A stretch of 64,000 nucleotides of DNA from Bifidobacterium saimiriisciurei. Its GTDB lineage: Bacteria; Actinomycetota; Actinomycetes; Actinomycetales; Bifidobacteriaceae. The DNA lies in assembly GCF_010667655.1 (NCBI RefSeq), contig NZ_WHZU01000009.1:24428-88427 (forward strand). Reading direction: 5' to 3'. The first letter of the stretch is position 1; each line of letters opens with the position of its first letter. The position numbers were made by a program, and so were the translations under genes. Below the pieces are notes generated by a model, which saw only the letters and a list, made by a program, of their open reading frames with translations, had not been told where the DNA came from and did no database searches. Below are positions 1 to 8,839 of this stretch, one piece after another.

Positions 1-59
<59 letters not shown>

Positions 60-291
60 CTCGCGTTTCGGCGAAAACAAACCATCCGACAGTCGGCGGA
101 ACATCCGACGACCAGCCTCGGAATGGCAGTGACCCGTCGACGTCCGCATGCGTCGGAGTCGCAATATGGCGGCCTCCGCTAACGGGCCATCAGTAATACG
201 TATATCGGCAATCGGGCCGCATGCGGCGTCGTCGCCGATGCGGCGTCTAGAATCTTCCCCGACCATACAGGACTCATGGAAGGGGAGAGTC

Positions 292-1122
292 ATGACCGAA
301 GCGCAACCCATTATCGATTTCCGTCTGCGACCGTTCAGCAGGCATTACGACAGTGGATTCTCCGACGCGATGGTCCGCCGTTTCTTCTCCGGATTCGGCT
401 ACGACATCACCGCCGCCGCGACCGATCGCAGCTACGAATCCCTGAGGCGCGAACTCGATGAGGCGAACATCGTCAAGGCCGTGCTTCCCGGCCGCAAGGT
501 CTACGACACGACCAACGCCGAACTGTTCGACTACGCGGCCAACGACCCGGACCGGTTCCTCGTCTTTCCGTTCCTCGACGTGGCGAAGCCCGACGAGGCG
601 CTGGACGTCATCGAGCGGGATGTCGTGGAGCGAGGCGCCAAGGGCGTCTCCATCGAACCGCTGGGCGGCAACGACGTGCGCTTCGACGACGAGCGTATCC
701 TACCCATCTACGAACGATTGCAGCAGCTTGGCCTGCCCGTCATGGCGACGGTCAGCGCCTTCGCCAGCGACCTCATCGACAACACCATCCCGCGGCAGAT
801 CCATCACGTGGTGCGCGAATTCCCGAACCTCACGTTCATCGCCTCGCATGCCGGCTGGCCATGGGTGGCCGAAATGGTGCCCATCGCCTTCATGAACACC
901 AACCTCTACCTGCTCGCCGACTTCGAGGGCACGCGCGGCAACGCGGCCCCGGAGCTGAGGCAGGCCGCCGAACGCATGATCCCCGACCAGGTGCTGTTCG
1001 GCTCCTCGTTCCCGCTGGGCCCCATCGCCCAGGGCGTGCGGAACATCCGGGACTGGCACCTCGACGAGACGGAGGAACGCAAGGTGCTCCACGACACCGC
1101 CGCCAGGATTCTGGGGCTGTGA
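292..1122 (+). CDS. Amidohydrolase_2-like TIM-barrel protein with altered metal-site motifs
   Basis: This 276-aa protein resembles the amidohydrolase 2 (PF04909-like) superfamily, metal-dependent TIM-barrel hydrolases and decarboxylases. The start at 292 follows an AAGGGGAG ribosome binding site, so the longer upstream reading is not used. Near the N terminus the usual D-x-H-x-H metal motif is replaced by D-F-R-L-R-P (residues 9-14). The mid-protein S-H-A-G-W-P (185-190) is kept. The usual C-terminal F-G-S-D motif reads F-G-S-S-F-P (236-241), so the Asp ligand is lost at 239. It may be a metal-independent member or non-catalytic. No pathway partner is visible: the next gene is a translation-type GTPase 250 bp away. 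The substrate is unknown. The family call is fairly secure, the activity is not. Confidence 0.75.
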   Translation: MTEAQPIIDFRLRPFSRHYDSGFSDAMVRRFFSGFGYDITAAATDRSYESLRRELDEANIVKAVLPGRKVYDTTNAELFDYAANDPDRFLVFPFLDVAKPDEALDVIERDVVERGAKGVSIEPLGGNDVRFDDERILPIYERLQQLGLPVMATVSAFASDLIDNTIPRQIHHVVREFPNLTFIASHAGWPWVAEMVPIAFMNTNLYLLADFEGTRGNAAPELRQAAERMIPDQVLFGSSFPLGPIAQGVRNIRDWHLDETEERKVLHDTAARILGL

Positions 1123-1127
1123 CAAGT

Positions 1128-1280
1128 GCAAATGCGAGTTGTGAGGCTTCGCCCCAGGAATCGGTGGTCAACGCGGTAGAAGCGCTTTCTTGAAATGGCG
1201 GAATTCCGCCGATTTGGGAACGACCGCTGACGGCATTATCGGCCGATTCGGAAAACAAAGCCTCACAACTCACGTTTTCG
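1128..1280 (+). repeat. Inverted-repeat leader element upstream of the Tet/EF-G-like gene
   Basis: GAGTTGTGAGGCTT (1136-1149) is repeated as its exact reverse complement at 1258-1271. Extending outward gives about 22 nt matching with three mismatches. The roughly 108 nt between the arms contain a perfect 14-nt palindrome GGCGGAATTCCGCC (1197-1210). The element ends about 90 bp before the GTPase start. It could be a small MITE-like insertion or a folded mRNA leader. No T-run follows the right arm, so it is not a classical terminator. Confidence 0.7.
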
Positions 1281-1369
1281 TCCTCTCCGGCGGTATTGTT
1301 CGGTGCGGCTTACGGGCGGAGAGGCGTATATGCTGTTGTGAGCAATACGAACATGTGGGCGAGGTGTGT

Positions 1370-3331
1370 ATGAAACAGGTCGTTGTGGGTATTCTGGCGC
1401 ATGTGGACGCCGGCAAGACCACGCTTTCCGAAGCGATGCTCTACCGTTCCGGCGGCATCCGCTCGCTGGGACGCGTGGACCACGGCGACGCGTTCCTCGA
1501 CACCGACGACATGGAGAAGCGACGCGGCATCACCATCTTCTCCAAGCAGGCCGTCATCGAATACCATGATGTGCGCATCAGTCTGCTCGATACCCCCGGC
1601 CACGTGGACTTCTCCGCCGAGATGGAACGAACCCTGCGCGTGCTCGACTACGCGATACTCGTGGTCGGCGGCAGCGACGGCGTGCAGGGATACACCGAGA
1701 CCCTGTGGAGGCTGCTCGAGCGCTACCATGTGCCGACGTTCGTGTTCGTCAACAAGATGGACGCCGTGGGCGCCGACCATGACGCACTGCTCGACCAATT
1801 GCAGCGTCGGTTCGGCGACGGCTGCATCGACTTCGGCGGCGCGCCCGCGCCGGGGGAGCGCGAGGACGTGGCCATGCTCGACGAGGCCGCCATGGACGAG
1901 TATCTCGAGGCCGGCGTGATTTCCGCAGACCGGCTTCGCGCTATGATCGCCGAACGACATCTCTTCCCCTGCTACTTCGGTTCGGCATTGAAGCTCGACG
2001 GCGTGGACGATATGCTCGACGGACTGGCCAAGTACACACGCCGGCCCGAATACCCAGCCGAATTCGGCGCACGCGTGTTCAACATCGCACACGACAGGCA
2101 GGGCAACCGACTGACCTGGCTGAAGGTGACCGGCGGCGAACTGCCGGTCAAAACGCTGCTGACGAACGAACGCGACGGCATGTCCTCGGAAGGGACATGG
2201 CACGAGAAGGCCGACCAGCTGCGCATATACTCCGGCGCGAAGTTCACGCTCGCCGATTCGGCCCCCGCCGGCACCATCTGCGCCGCGACCGGTCTGACCC
2301 GTACATTCCCCGGCGAGGGACTCGGCTTCGAAGCCGATGCCGGCGAGCCGGTGCTCGAGCCGGTGCTCACCTACACCGTGCTGCCCGGCGGCTACGACAT
2401 CCACAAGGCGTTGCTCGCCCTGCGCGAGCTCGACGACGAGGACCCGCTGCTGCACGTCGTATGGGACGAGCGACTCCAGGAGATCCGCCTGCAGCTCATG
2501 GGCGCCGTCCAGTTGGAGATCATCCAGCAGATGATGCACGACAGGTTCGGCCTCGACGTGCAATTCGGTCCCGGCACCATCCTCTACAAGGAGACCCTCG
2601 CCGCGCCCATCGAGGGCGTCGGCCACTTCGAACCGCTACGCCACTACGCCGAGGCGCACATCCTGCTCGAACCGACGGGCGAGGGCAGCGGACTGAGCTA
2701 CGCCACCACATGCAGCGAGGACGTGCTCGACCGCAACTGGCAGCGACTCATCCTCACCCACCTTCAGGAGAAGGAGCACCTCGGCGTGCTCACCGGCTCG
2801 CCCATCACCGACATGCGGCTCACGCTCGTGACAGCCCGCGCCCACCTCAAGCACACCGAAGGCGGCGACTTCCGCCAGGCCACCTACCGCGCCATCCGTC
2901 AGGGCCTCATGTGCGCCAGGGAACGCGGCGATTGCCGGCTGCTCGAACCCTGGTACCGGTTCCGCCTCGAAGTGCCGCAGGACATGCTCGGCCGTGCCAT
3001 GGCCGACATCCAGCGCATGAGCGGCAGCTTCGACCAGCCGCAGACCGACGGCGATCACGCCGTGCTCGAAGGCGCTGCGCCCGTCTCCGAAATGCGCGAC
3101 TACGCCATGGACGTCAATGCCTACACGCACGGCCAGGGGCACATCGTCTGCACGTTCGGCGGCTACCATCCCTGCCACAACGCCGAAGAGGTCATCGAAG
3201 AGGCCGCCTACGACCCCGAATCCGACCTGGAGAACACGCCCGACTCGGTGTTCTGCGCGCACGGCGCCGGATACCCGGTCAAATGGAACGACGTCGAATC
3301 GCACATGCACCTGCCGCTGCAGACGGAGTAA
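1370..3331 (+). CDS. EF-G-family GTPase resembling Tet(M/W) ribosomal protection proteins
   Basis: The 653-aa protein has the full translational GTPase set: G1 A-H-V-D-A-G-K-T-T (10-18), G2 R-G-I-T-I (52-56), G3 D-T-P-G-H (74-78) and G4 N-K-M-D (128-131). EF-G-like domains II-V follow. Length and G1 context match the Tet(M)/Tet(W)/Tet(O) branch, about 640 aa, rather than housekeeping EF-G, about 700 aa. The family binds the ribosomal A-site region and, in true Tet proteins, ejects tetracycline. The C terminus carries a Cys/His-containing tail (around residues 620-645) that I associate with chromosomal GTPase paralogues in Gram-positives, so drug resistance is not assured. The ATG at 1370 follows GGGCGAGG. 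Base composition matches the neighbours and no mobility gene is near, which argues against recent acquisition. It sits behind the inverted-repeat leader. Confidence 0.85.
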   Translation: MKQVVVGILAHVDAGKTTLSEAMLYRSGGIRSLGRVDHGDAFLDTDDMEKRRGITIFSKQAVIEYHDVRISLLDTPGHVDFSAEMERTLRVLDYAILVVGGSDGVQGYTETLWRLLERYHVPTFVFVNKMDAVGADHDALLDQLQRRFGDGCIDFGGAPAPGEREDVAMLDEAAMDEYLEAGVISADRLRAMIAERHLFPCYFGSALKLDGVDDMLDGLAKYTRRPEYPAEFGARVFNIAHDRQGNRLTWLKVTGGELPVKTLLTNERDGMSSEGTWHEKADQLRIYSGAKFTLADSAPAGTICAATGLTRTFPGEGLGFEADAGEPVLEPVLTYTVLPGGYDIHKALLALRELDDEDPLLHVVWDERLQEIRLQLMGAVQLEIIQQMMHDRFGLDVQFGPGTILYKETLAAPIEGVGHFEPLRHYAEAHILLEPTGEGSGLSYATTCSEDVLDRNWQRLILTHLQEKEHLGVLTGSPITDMRLTLVTARAHLKHTEGGDFRQATYRAIRQGLMCARERGDCRLLEPWYRFRLEVPQDMLGRAMADIQRMSGSFDQPQTDGDHAVLEGAAPVSEMRDYAMDVNAYTHGQGHIVCTFGGYHPCHNAEEVIEEAAYDPESDLENTPDSVFCAHGAGYPVKWNDVESHMHLPLQTE

Positions 3332-3426
3332 TTCCCTTAGCGCTCTCTGAGAGACCGGATGGCATGGTGAGGACAACGGGCGCCGCGGCACGCGGCGACC
3401 GACCTCATCTCTTCGTAAGGATCGTC

Positions 3427-4086
3427 ATGCCACAGTTTCTCAGCCCCGAATTCATCATCGGTGCGGCCGGACCATGGGCCCTGGCCGTCTCCGCACTCAT
3501 CGTCTTCGCCGAATCCGGCCTGCTCATCGGATTCTTCCTGCCCGGCGACTCGCTGGTCTTCCTGCTCGGCATGGTCTCCGCGGCCATGGCGCTTCCCGGT
3601 TCGCCACTCGCCGCCACCCCATTGTGGGTCATCTGCCTCGTCGTCGGCATCTGCGCGTTCGTCGGCGACCAGGTGGGCTACGAGCTCGGCAAATTCGGCG
3701 GCAACAGCCGGCTGCTCCGCTCATGGACGACCGGCAGGAACGCCGAACGTCTCGCCCGAGCCCGCGCGTTCTTCGACCACTACGGATACAAGGCCATCAT
3801 CCTCGCCCGCTTCGTGCCCATCCTGCGCACGTTCGTCCCGTTCGCCGTGGGCCTGACCCATTACAGCCACCGCAGGTTCATCTCCGCGAACCTCGTCGGC
3901 GCGCTCGCCTGGGGCATCATCGTTCCGGTCGCCGGCCACCAGCTCGGCCGCGTCTCGCTCATCGCCAACAACATCGACGCCACCTGCATCATCATTGTGT
4001 TCATCTCCGTGCTGCCATTGATCGTCAAGGGCGTGCGCTCCTGGCTCGCCTCGCGCGGCACGAGCGCCGCAGCCCACGCCGAGTAG
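3427..4086 (+). CDS. DedA family integral membrane protein
   Basis: This 219-aa polytopic protein belongs to the DedA/SNARE-associated (VTT) family, implicated in lipid carrier (undecaprenyl or phosphatidyl) flipping and membrane homeostasis. Visible features are an N-terminal hydrophobic segment, the family-typical F-x-P-G-D-S pair (about residues 38-43), G-D-x-x-G-Y near residue 80, and the conserved R-F-V-P-x-x-R-T-F-x-P stretch near residues 128-138, followed by further membrane spans. The start at 3427 follows AAGGATC. It lies 95 bp after the GTPase and 100 bp before the ABC transporter, so co-transcription with either is possible but not shown. The exact lipid substrate is not predictable. 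Confidence 0.9.
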   Translation: MPQFLSPEFIIGAAGPWALAVSALIVFAESGLLIGFFLPGDSLVFLLGMVSAAMALPGSPLAATPLWVICLVVGICAFVGDQVGYELGKFGGNSRLLRSWTTGRNAERLARARAFFDHYGYKAIILARFVPILRTFVPFAVGLTHYSHRRFISANLVGALAWGIIVPVAGHQLGRVSLIANNIDATCIIIVFISVLPLIVKGVRSWLASRGTSAAAHAE

Positions 4087-4123
4087 AAGCATCACCGCCG
4101 ACCCGTTCATCCGGAAAACGAAA

Positions 4124-4187
4124 CCGTCTCCCCGTCACATCGAAGTATGATACGGTTCTCACGTATCGACAACCAAGGGAGACGGGG
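4124..4187 (+). promoter_or_regulatory. Leader inverted repeat overlapping the ABC-transporter ribosome binding site
   Basis: CCGTCTCCC (4124-4132) is complementary to GGGAGACGG (4177-4185), which contains the ribosome binding site of the next gene. A nested GATACG/CGTATC pair lies between them. If transcribed as one leader it could hide the binding site. Alternatively TATGAT (4146-4151) is a -10 box and the left arm is not transcribed. Confidence 0.4.
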
Positions 4188-4188
4188 C

Positions 4189-7050
4189 ATGCTGCAGATC
4201 ACATCGATCTCCAAACAATACAAGACCGGCGATTTCATCCAAAAGGCGCTCGACGACGTGAGCCTGAACCTTCGCGACAGCGAATTCGTGGCCATCCTCG
4301 GCCCCTCCGGCTCGGGCAAGACCACGCTGCTCAACATCATCGGCGGCCTCGACCGCTACGACAGCGGCGATCTCGTCATCAACGGCATCTCCACCAAACG
4401 GTACAAGGACCGCGACTGGGACTCCTACCGCAACCACACCATCGGCTTCGTCTTCCAAAGCTACAACCTCATCCCGCACCAGAGCATCCTGTCCAACGTG
4501 GAGCTGGCGCTCACCATATCCGGCATCCCCAAGTCCGAACGTCGCGAACGAGCCCGCAAGGCGCTCGAACAGGTCGGCCTCGGCGACCACGTGGACAAGC
4601 GCCCCAACCAGCTTTCCGGCGGCCAGATGCAGCGCGTGGCCATCGCCCGAGCCCTCGTGAACAACCCCAGCATCGTCCTGGCCGACGAACCCACCGGCGC
4701 GCTCGACTCCGACACGTCCGTGCAGATCATGGACCTGCTGCGCGACGTGGCCCGCGACCGCCTCGTCGTCATGGTCACCCACAATCCCGAACTCGCCGAA
4801 CAATACGCCACCCGCATCGTGGAGCTGCGCGACGGCACCATCCGCAGCGACTCCGACCCGTTCGAGCCCGAGCCCGAATCCGATGCCGCCGTCAAGCCCG
4901 CCGTGCACAGGACCATGGGCCGTGCGTCCATGTCGTTCGCCACGTCGCTCGCCCTGAGCTTCAACAACCTCGGCACCAAGAAGGCGCGAACCATCCTCAC
5001 CTCGTTCGCCGGCTCCATCGGCATCATCGGCATCGCACTGATCCTGTCCATCTCGACGGGCGTGAACACGTACATCACGAACATCCAGCGCGACACGATG
5101 ACGTCATACCCGATAGAGATACAGTCGCAGTCGTTCGACATGTCGAGCATCATGAAATCGCAGATGTCCGACACCGAGGAGGGCCGCAGCGCGTCCGCGA
5201 AGACCGACGGCATCTATCCGGACGACTCCGGCATCAAACAGGTGACGAGCCTCACCAGCTCCATCACCAAGAACAACCTCAGCAAATTCAAGAAATACCT
5301 CGACGATCCGAACAGCGAGATCCACAAGTACGTGGGCGCCAACGGCATCCAATACACGTACGACGTCAAATTCTCCGTCTACGACCGCGACCCCAAGGGC
5401 ACGCTCGTCAACGCCGACGGCGTGACCGTCGGCAAGTCCAGCGACACCGCCATGTCGTCGAAGATGGCGTCGCTGGGCGCGCAGTCGTCGCAGAACATGG
5501 CCGACATCCAGCGCACGCAGATGTCGATGATCACCGGCAAGACCGACGAGAACACCGCCCCCGACTCGTTCAACGAGATCATGCCCGGCGCCAAAAACAA
5601 CCAGCGCATCAGCAAGGTCATCACCGACAACTACGAGGTCGTCAAAGGCTCCTGGCCCAAGGCCAGGGACCAGGTGGTGCTCGTGCTCGACCAGAACAAC
5701 AAGGTCTCGCTCACCACGCTCTACGAGCTCGGCCTGCTGCCGGCCAGCGACTACAACGACATGATGACGAAGATCAACGACGGCAAGGACGTCAAGACCG
5801 ACACCGGCCGGATCGACTACGACAAGGCACTCGACCAGACGCTGCGTCTCGTGCCCGCCGCCGACCAGTACGTGAAGAACGCCGACGGCACGTACCGTTA
5901 CGTCGGCGACGACGCGGACGAGGTCGCCAAACTCGCCGACAAGGCCATGAAACTGAAGATCGTGGGCGTCGTGCGACCCCACGCCGACTCCAAGACCACG
6001 CCGCTGGCCGCCGGCATCGGCTACACGCGCGACCTGACGAACTACCTCATCGACTACGCGAACAACAGCGCCATCGTCAAGGCGCAGAAGGCCTCGCCGA
6101 AGAGGAACGTGCTCAACGACCTCGCGTTCTCGCCCGCCGACGATAACGCGAAGGCCGCCGACGCGAAGACCTACGTCGCCGGCCTCGGCGTCAGCGACAA
6201 GGCGGTCATGGCACGGTCCATGCTCGGCGATTCGGCGAGCGGAGCCTCCGCCGGGTCGGCGACTTCCGCGAATGGCGCGTCCGCATACGGGACTGCCGGC
6301 GCGTCCGGTGCCGCCGGTGCGTCCGCCGCCATGGGCACGATGAGCGAACAGCAGCTCGCCGACCAGTTCGACGCGTACATCGCCACCGCGCCCACCTCCG
6401 CGCTCGTGAAGATCTACGACCAGTACGTCTCCAGCGGCGACTACGACGACAACCTCGCCGCGTTCGGCGTCGTCGGTCGCGATGCGCCCACCGCCATCAG
6501 CATCTACACCGACAGCTTCGACGACAAGAACGCCGTCGGCGATGCCATCAGCCACTACAACGACGGCGTCAAGAAGGCCGACAAGATCGTCTACAACGAC
6601 TACGTCGGCCTGATGATGAACTCCGTGACCACGATCATCAACGTCATCTCCTACGTGCTGATGGCGTTCGTCAGCGTCTCGCTCATCGTGTCGTCCATCA
6701 TGATCGGCATCATCACGTACATTTCCGTGCTCGAACGCACCAAGGAGATCGGCATCCTACGCGCCATGGGCGCCTCGAAACGCAACATCTCCCAGGTGTT
6801 CAACGCCGAGACCGGCATCATCGGCCTGCTGGCCGGACTCATCGGCATCGGCGTCACCCTGCTGCTGCTCATCCCCGGCAACCAGCTGCTGCATCATCTC
6901 ATCGGCAACAACGACGTCAACGCCGTACTGCCCGTGGGCGGCGGCGTCATCCTCGTGGTGCTCAGCGTCGTATTGACGCTCATCGGCGGTCTCATCCCGT
7001 CGAAGAAGGCGGCGAGGCAGGACCCAGCCACCGCATTGCGTACGGAATGA
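4189..7050 (+). CDS. MacB-like ABC transporter, ATPase fused to FtsX-type permease
   Basis: This 953-aa fusion begins with a LolD/MacB-type ATPase (about residues 1-230): Walker A G-P-S-G-S-G-K-T-T near residue 40, signature L-S-G-G-Q near 140, Walker B L-A-D-E-P-T near 162, then the switch His in V-T-H-N. A first membrane span (about 262-288) leads into a large extracytoplasmic domain (about 290-810). Three C-terminal spans carry the FtsX-type permease with the conserved E-R-T-K-E-I-G-I-L-R-A-M-G segment (about 847-859). Such proteins act as mechanotransmitters or export peptides, antibiotics or lipids. An Ala/Gly/Ser-rich low-complexity insert lies at 6229-6345 (about residues 681-718). The start at 4189 follows AGGGAGACGGGG; an in-frame ATG at 4147 lacks such a site. 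No periplasmic adaptor is nearby, as expected in a monoderm. Confidence 0.9.
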   Translation: MLQITSISKQYKTGDFIQKALDDVSLNLRDSEFVAILGPSGSGKTTLLNIIGGLDRYDSGDLVINGISTKRYKDRDWDSYRNHTIGFVFQSYNLIPHQSILSNVELALTISGIPKSERRERARKALEQVGLGDHVDKRPNQLSGGQMQRVAIARALVNNPSIVLADEPTGALDSDTSVQIMDLLRDVARDRLVVMVTHNPELAEQYATRIVELRDGTIRSDSDPFEPEPESDAAVKPAVHRTMGRASMSFATSLALSFNNLGTKKARTILTSFAGSIGIIGIALILSISTGVNTYITNIQRDTMTSYPIEIQSQSFDMSSIMKSQMSDTEEGRSASAKTDGIYPDDSGIKQVTSLTSSITKNNLSKFKKYLDDPNSEIHKYVGANGIQYTYDVKFSVYDRDPKGTLVNADGVTVGKSSDTAMSSKMASLGAQSSQNMADIQRTQMSMITGKTDENTAPDSFNEIMPGAKNNQRISKVITDNYEVVKGSWPKARDQVVLVLDQNNKVSLTTLYELGLLPASDYNDMMTKINDGKDVKTDTGRIDYDKALDQTLRLVPAADQYVKNADGTYRYVGDDADEVAKLADKAMKLKIVGVVRPHADSKTTPLAAGIGYTRDLTNYLIDYANNSAIVKAQKASPKRNVLNDLAFSPADDNAKAADAKTYVAGLGVSDKAVMARSMLGDSASGASAGSATSANGASAYGTAGASGAAGASAAMGTMSEQQLADQFDAYIATAPTSALVKIYDQYVSSGDYDDNLAAFGVVGRDAPTAISIYTDSFDDKNAVGDAISHYNDGVKKADKIVYNDYVGLMMNSVTTIINVISYVLMAFVSVSLIVSSIMIGIITYISVLERTKEIGILRAMGASKRNISQVFNAETGIIGLLAGLIGIGVTLLLLIPGNQLLHHLIGNNDVNAVLPVGGGVILVVLSVVLTLIGGLIPSKKAARQDPATALRTE

Positions 7051-7116
7051 CGACGTATGCATGATGATGGCGTGTATGTGGCGATGTCACGTCGGTAACG
7101 TCGGTTTTCATCGGCG

Positions 7117-7157
7117 TTGCATGCACGATATATTGCAAAACTAGACTGCGTTCTAGT
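7117..7157 (+). promoter_or_regulatory. Putative proC promoter with palindrome
   Basis: TTGCAT (7117-7122) and TAGACT (7142-7147) are separated by 19 bp and fit a loose actinobacterial -35/-10. The -10 is inside a perfect palindrome ACTAGA-N6-TCTAGT (7140-7157). Transcription would begin about 110 bp before proC. Confidence 0.4.
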
Positions 7158-7271
7158 CAGGGCGGATGATGACGAACATCGGAAGGCGGGCATCGTATGG
7201 ATGCCGCCGTCGGATGACACGGTCGGGTATCGCCGTCGCATCCGCCCGATGTACAAGGAAAGGACCATAGG

Positions 7272-8066
7272 ATGGCAGGAAAGCACATCGGCGTAATCGG
7301 ATTTGGCAACATGGGCGGCGCGATCATCGGCGGCGCCATCGAACACGGCGTCGTCGCGCCGGGGGACGTGACCATCTACGACCCCAACGCCGACAAGAAC
7401 GCGTACGCGAAGGAGCTGGGACTCAACACGGCCGCCAGCGAGAAGGACGTGGTCGCCGCCAGCGACATGGTGCTGCTTGCCGTCAAGCCGCAGATGTTCG
7501 CCGCCATGGCCGCCAAGGCCGGCTCGTTCGACGGCAAGGCCGTGCTGTCCATCATGGCCGGCGTGACCGCCGACCGCGTGCGCGAGACCGTCGACGGCAC
7601 CCCGCGCGTCATGCGGCTCATGCCCAACACCCCGGCCCTCGTCGGCGCCGGTGCGTTCGCGCTCGACTCCGACAGCGACTTCACCGACGACGAGAAGGCC
7701 TTCGCCAAGACGCTGTTCGAATCGCTCGGCATCGTCGAATTCGTGCCCGAGCATCTGCTCGACGCCGTCACCGGCCTTTCCGGCAGCGCCCCCGCCTTCG
7801 TGGCCATGTTCATCGAGGCGCTCGCCGACGGCGGACTCAAGGAGGGGTTGCCGCGTGCCACCGCCTACCGTCTGGCCGCACAGACATGCCTGGGCGAGGC
7901 CAAGCTCATCCTCGACAAGAACATGACGCCCGCCGCAGCCAAGGACATGGTCACCTCGCCGGCCGGCACCACCATCGCCGGATACGCCGTGCTCGAGGAG
8001 GCCGGCTTCCGCGGCACCGTGATGAAGGCCGTCTCCGCCGCGGCCCGGCGCTCCCGCGAACTGTAG
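7272..8066 (+). CDS. proC: Pyrroline-5-carboxylate reductase
   Basis: ProC performs the last step of proline synthesis, NAD(P)H reduction of 1-pyrroline-5-carboxylate, in the cytoplasm. The 264-aa length is typical. The N terminus has the Rossmann motif G-F-G-N-M-G-G (10-16). The C-terminal domain has the family signature around S-P-A-G-T-T and the V-L-E-E-A-G-F-R stretch (about 235-252) of the dimer interface. The ATG at 7272 follows AAGGAAAGG. The gene stands alone between the ABC transporter and a convergent esterase, with a candidate promoter at 7117-7157. No proA or proB is in the window. Confidence 0.96.
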   Translation: MAGKHIGVIGFGNMGGAIIGGAIEHGVVAPGDVTIYDPNADKNAYAKELGLNTAASEKDVVAASDMVLLAVKPQMFAAMAAKAGSFDGKAVLSIMAGVTADRVRETVDGTPRVMRLMPNTPALVGAGAFALDSDSDFTDDEKAFAKTLFESLGIVEFVPEHLLDAVTGLSGSAPAFVAMFIEALADGGLKEGLPRATAYRLAAQTCLGEAKLILDKNMTPAAAKDMVTSPAGTTIAGYAVLEEAGFRGTVMKAVSAAARRSREL

Positions 8067-8120
8067 AGCTGCAGGACGCTGGGCTGAGGGGCAGGGCTCC
8101 GGGGCTGATGTCCCGCAGCC

Positions 8121-8765
8121 TTAGAACATCGGGCCTGCGGCGCCGATGCCCTGCAGGAACGCGGCCACGTCACGCATCTCGGGCATGTTGATGCTGTGCG
8201 CCATGCCCGGATACACCTTCTCGGTCAGCGTGCCATGCTCCTTCCAGAACGCGGCCATCGCCGCCACCTCCTCCTTCGGGAAGATGGTGTCGGCGGCTCC
8301 ATGGCCATAGAACACCGGGGGAGTGGTCTCCTTCAGCTTCTCGTCGCCGGCCACGGCGCCCGGCGCCAGCCAGCCCGAGAAGCACACCGCCGCCCGGTAG
8401 CGTTCAGGGTTCACACGCAGCAGATGCCCGGCCAGCAGCCCTCCCTGCGAGAAGCCCATCGTCACCACGTCGCGGTCGGCGGGAATGTTCGCCTTAACCC
8501 AGCGGTCCACCGCCTCGGCAGCCTCAAGCGCCTGCTCGTCCAGCGATGCGCCGACCGGTACGCCCTCATGGTCCCAGGTGCCGAACCACGTGTAGCCCAT
8601 GCCGTAGTCGATCGGCGCGCGCAGCGACGCATAGTCCGCGTCCGGCGCGCAGAAGCGCAGCAGGTCCGGCAGATCGTACTCGTTCGAACCCCAGCCGTGC
8701 AGCAGCACGAACACCGGCCGGCGGGGATTGCCGTTCAGCTTCGTCAGCGCCTTCGTGATTTCCAT
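8121..8765 (-). CDS. Phospholipase/carboxylesterase family alpha/beta hydrolase
   Basis: This 214-aa cytoplasmic serine hydrolase is of the small carboxylesterase/phospholipase (Abhydrolase_2) type. The oxyanion-side motif L-L-H-G-W-G-S lies at 21-27, the nucleophile elbow G-F-S-Q-G at 104-108 (Ser106), and the remaining triad members are probably Asp159 (in G-A-A-D-T) and His190 (in G-M-A-H-S). The spacing matches the family. It is convergent with proC, 54 bp from its stop. The substrate is probably a short-chain ester; nothing nearby narrows it. Confidence 0.9.
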   Translation of the reverse strand: MEITKALTKLNGNPRRPVFVLLHGWGSNEYDLPDLLRFCAPDADYASLRAPIDYGMGYTWFGTWDHEGVPVGASLDEQALEAAEAVDRWVKANIPADRDVVTMGFSQGGLLAGHLLRVNPERYRAAVCFSGWLAPGAVAGDEKLKETTPPVFYGHGAADTIFPKEEVAAMAAFWKEHGTLTEKVYPGMAHSINMPEMRDVAAFLQGIGAAGPMF

Positions 8766-8839
8766 GATGATTCCTTCCTTGTCTTCGAAAAGCGATTTCC
8801 AAAAGTGATGCCGGGAACGTGACCTTTATAATCTGACTT

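Noticed and set aside
1370..3331. Acquired tetracycline-resistance element
   Set aside because: No transposase, integrase, direct repeats or composition shift around it.
2197..4086. 629-codon frame joining the GTPase to DedA
   Set aside because: The first two thirds are out-of-frame GTPase; only the DedA part from 3427 has a start site and family pattern.
3474..6146. 890-codon frame across DedA and the ABC transporter
   Set aside because: Arg/Pro/His-rich shadow without any motif.
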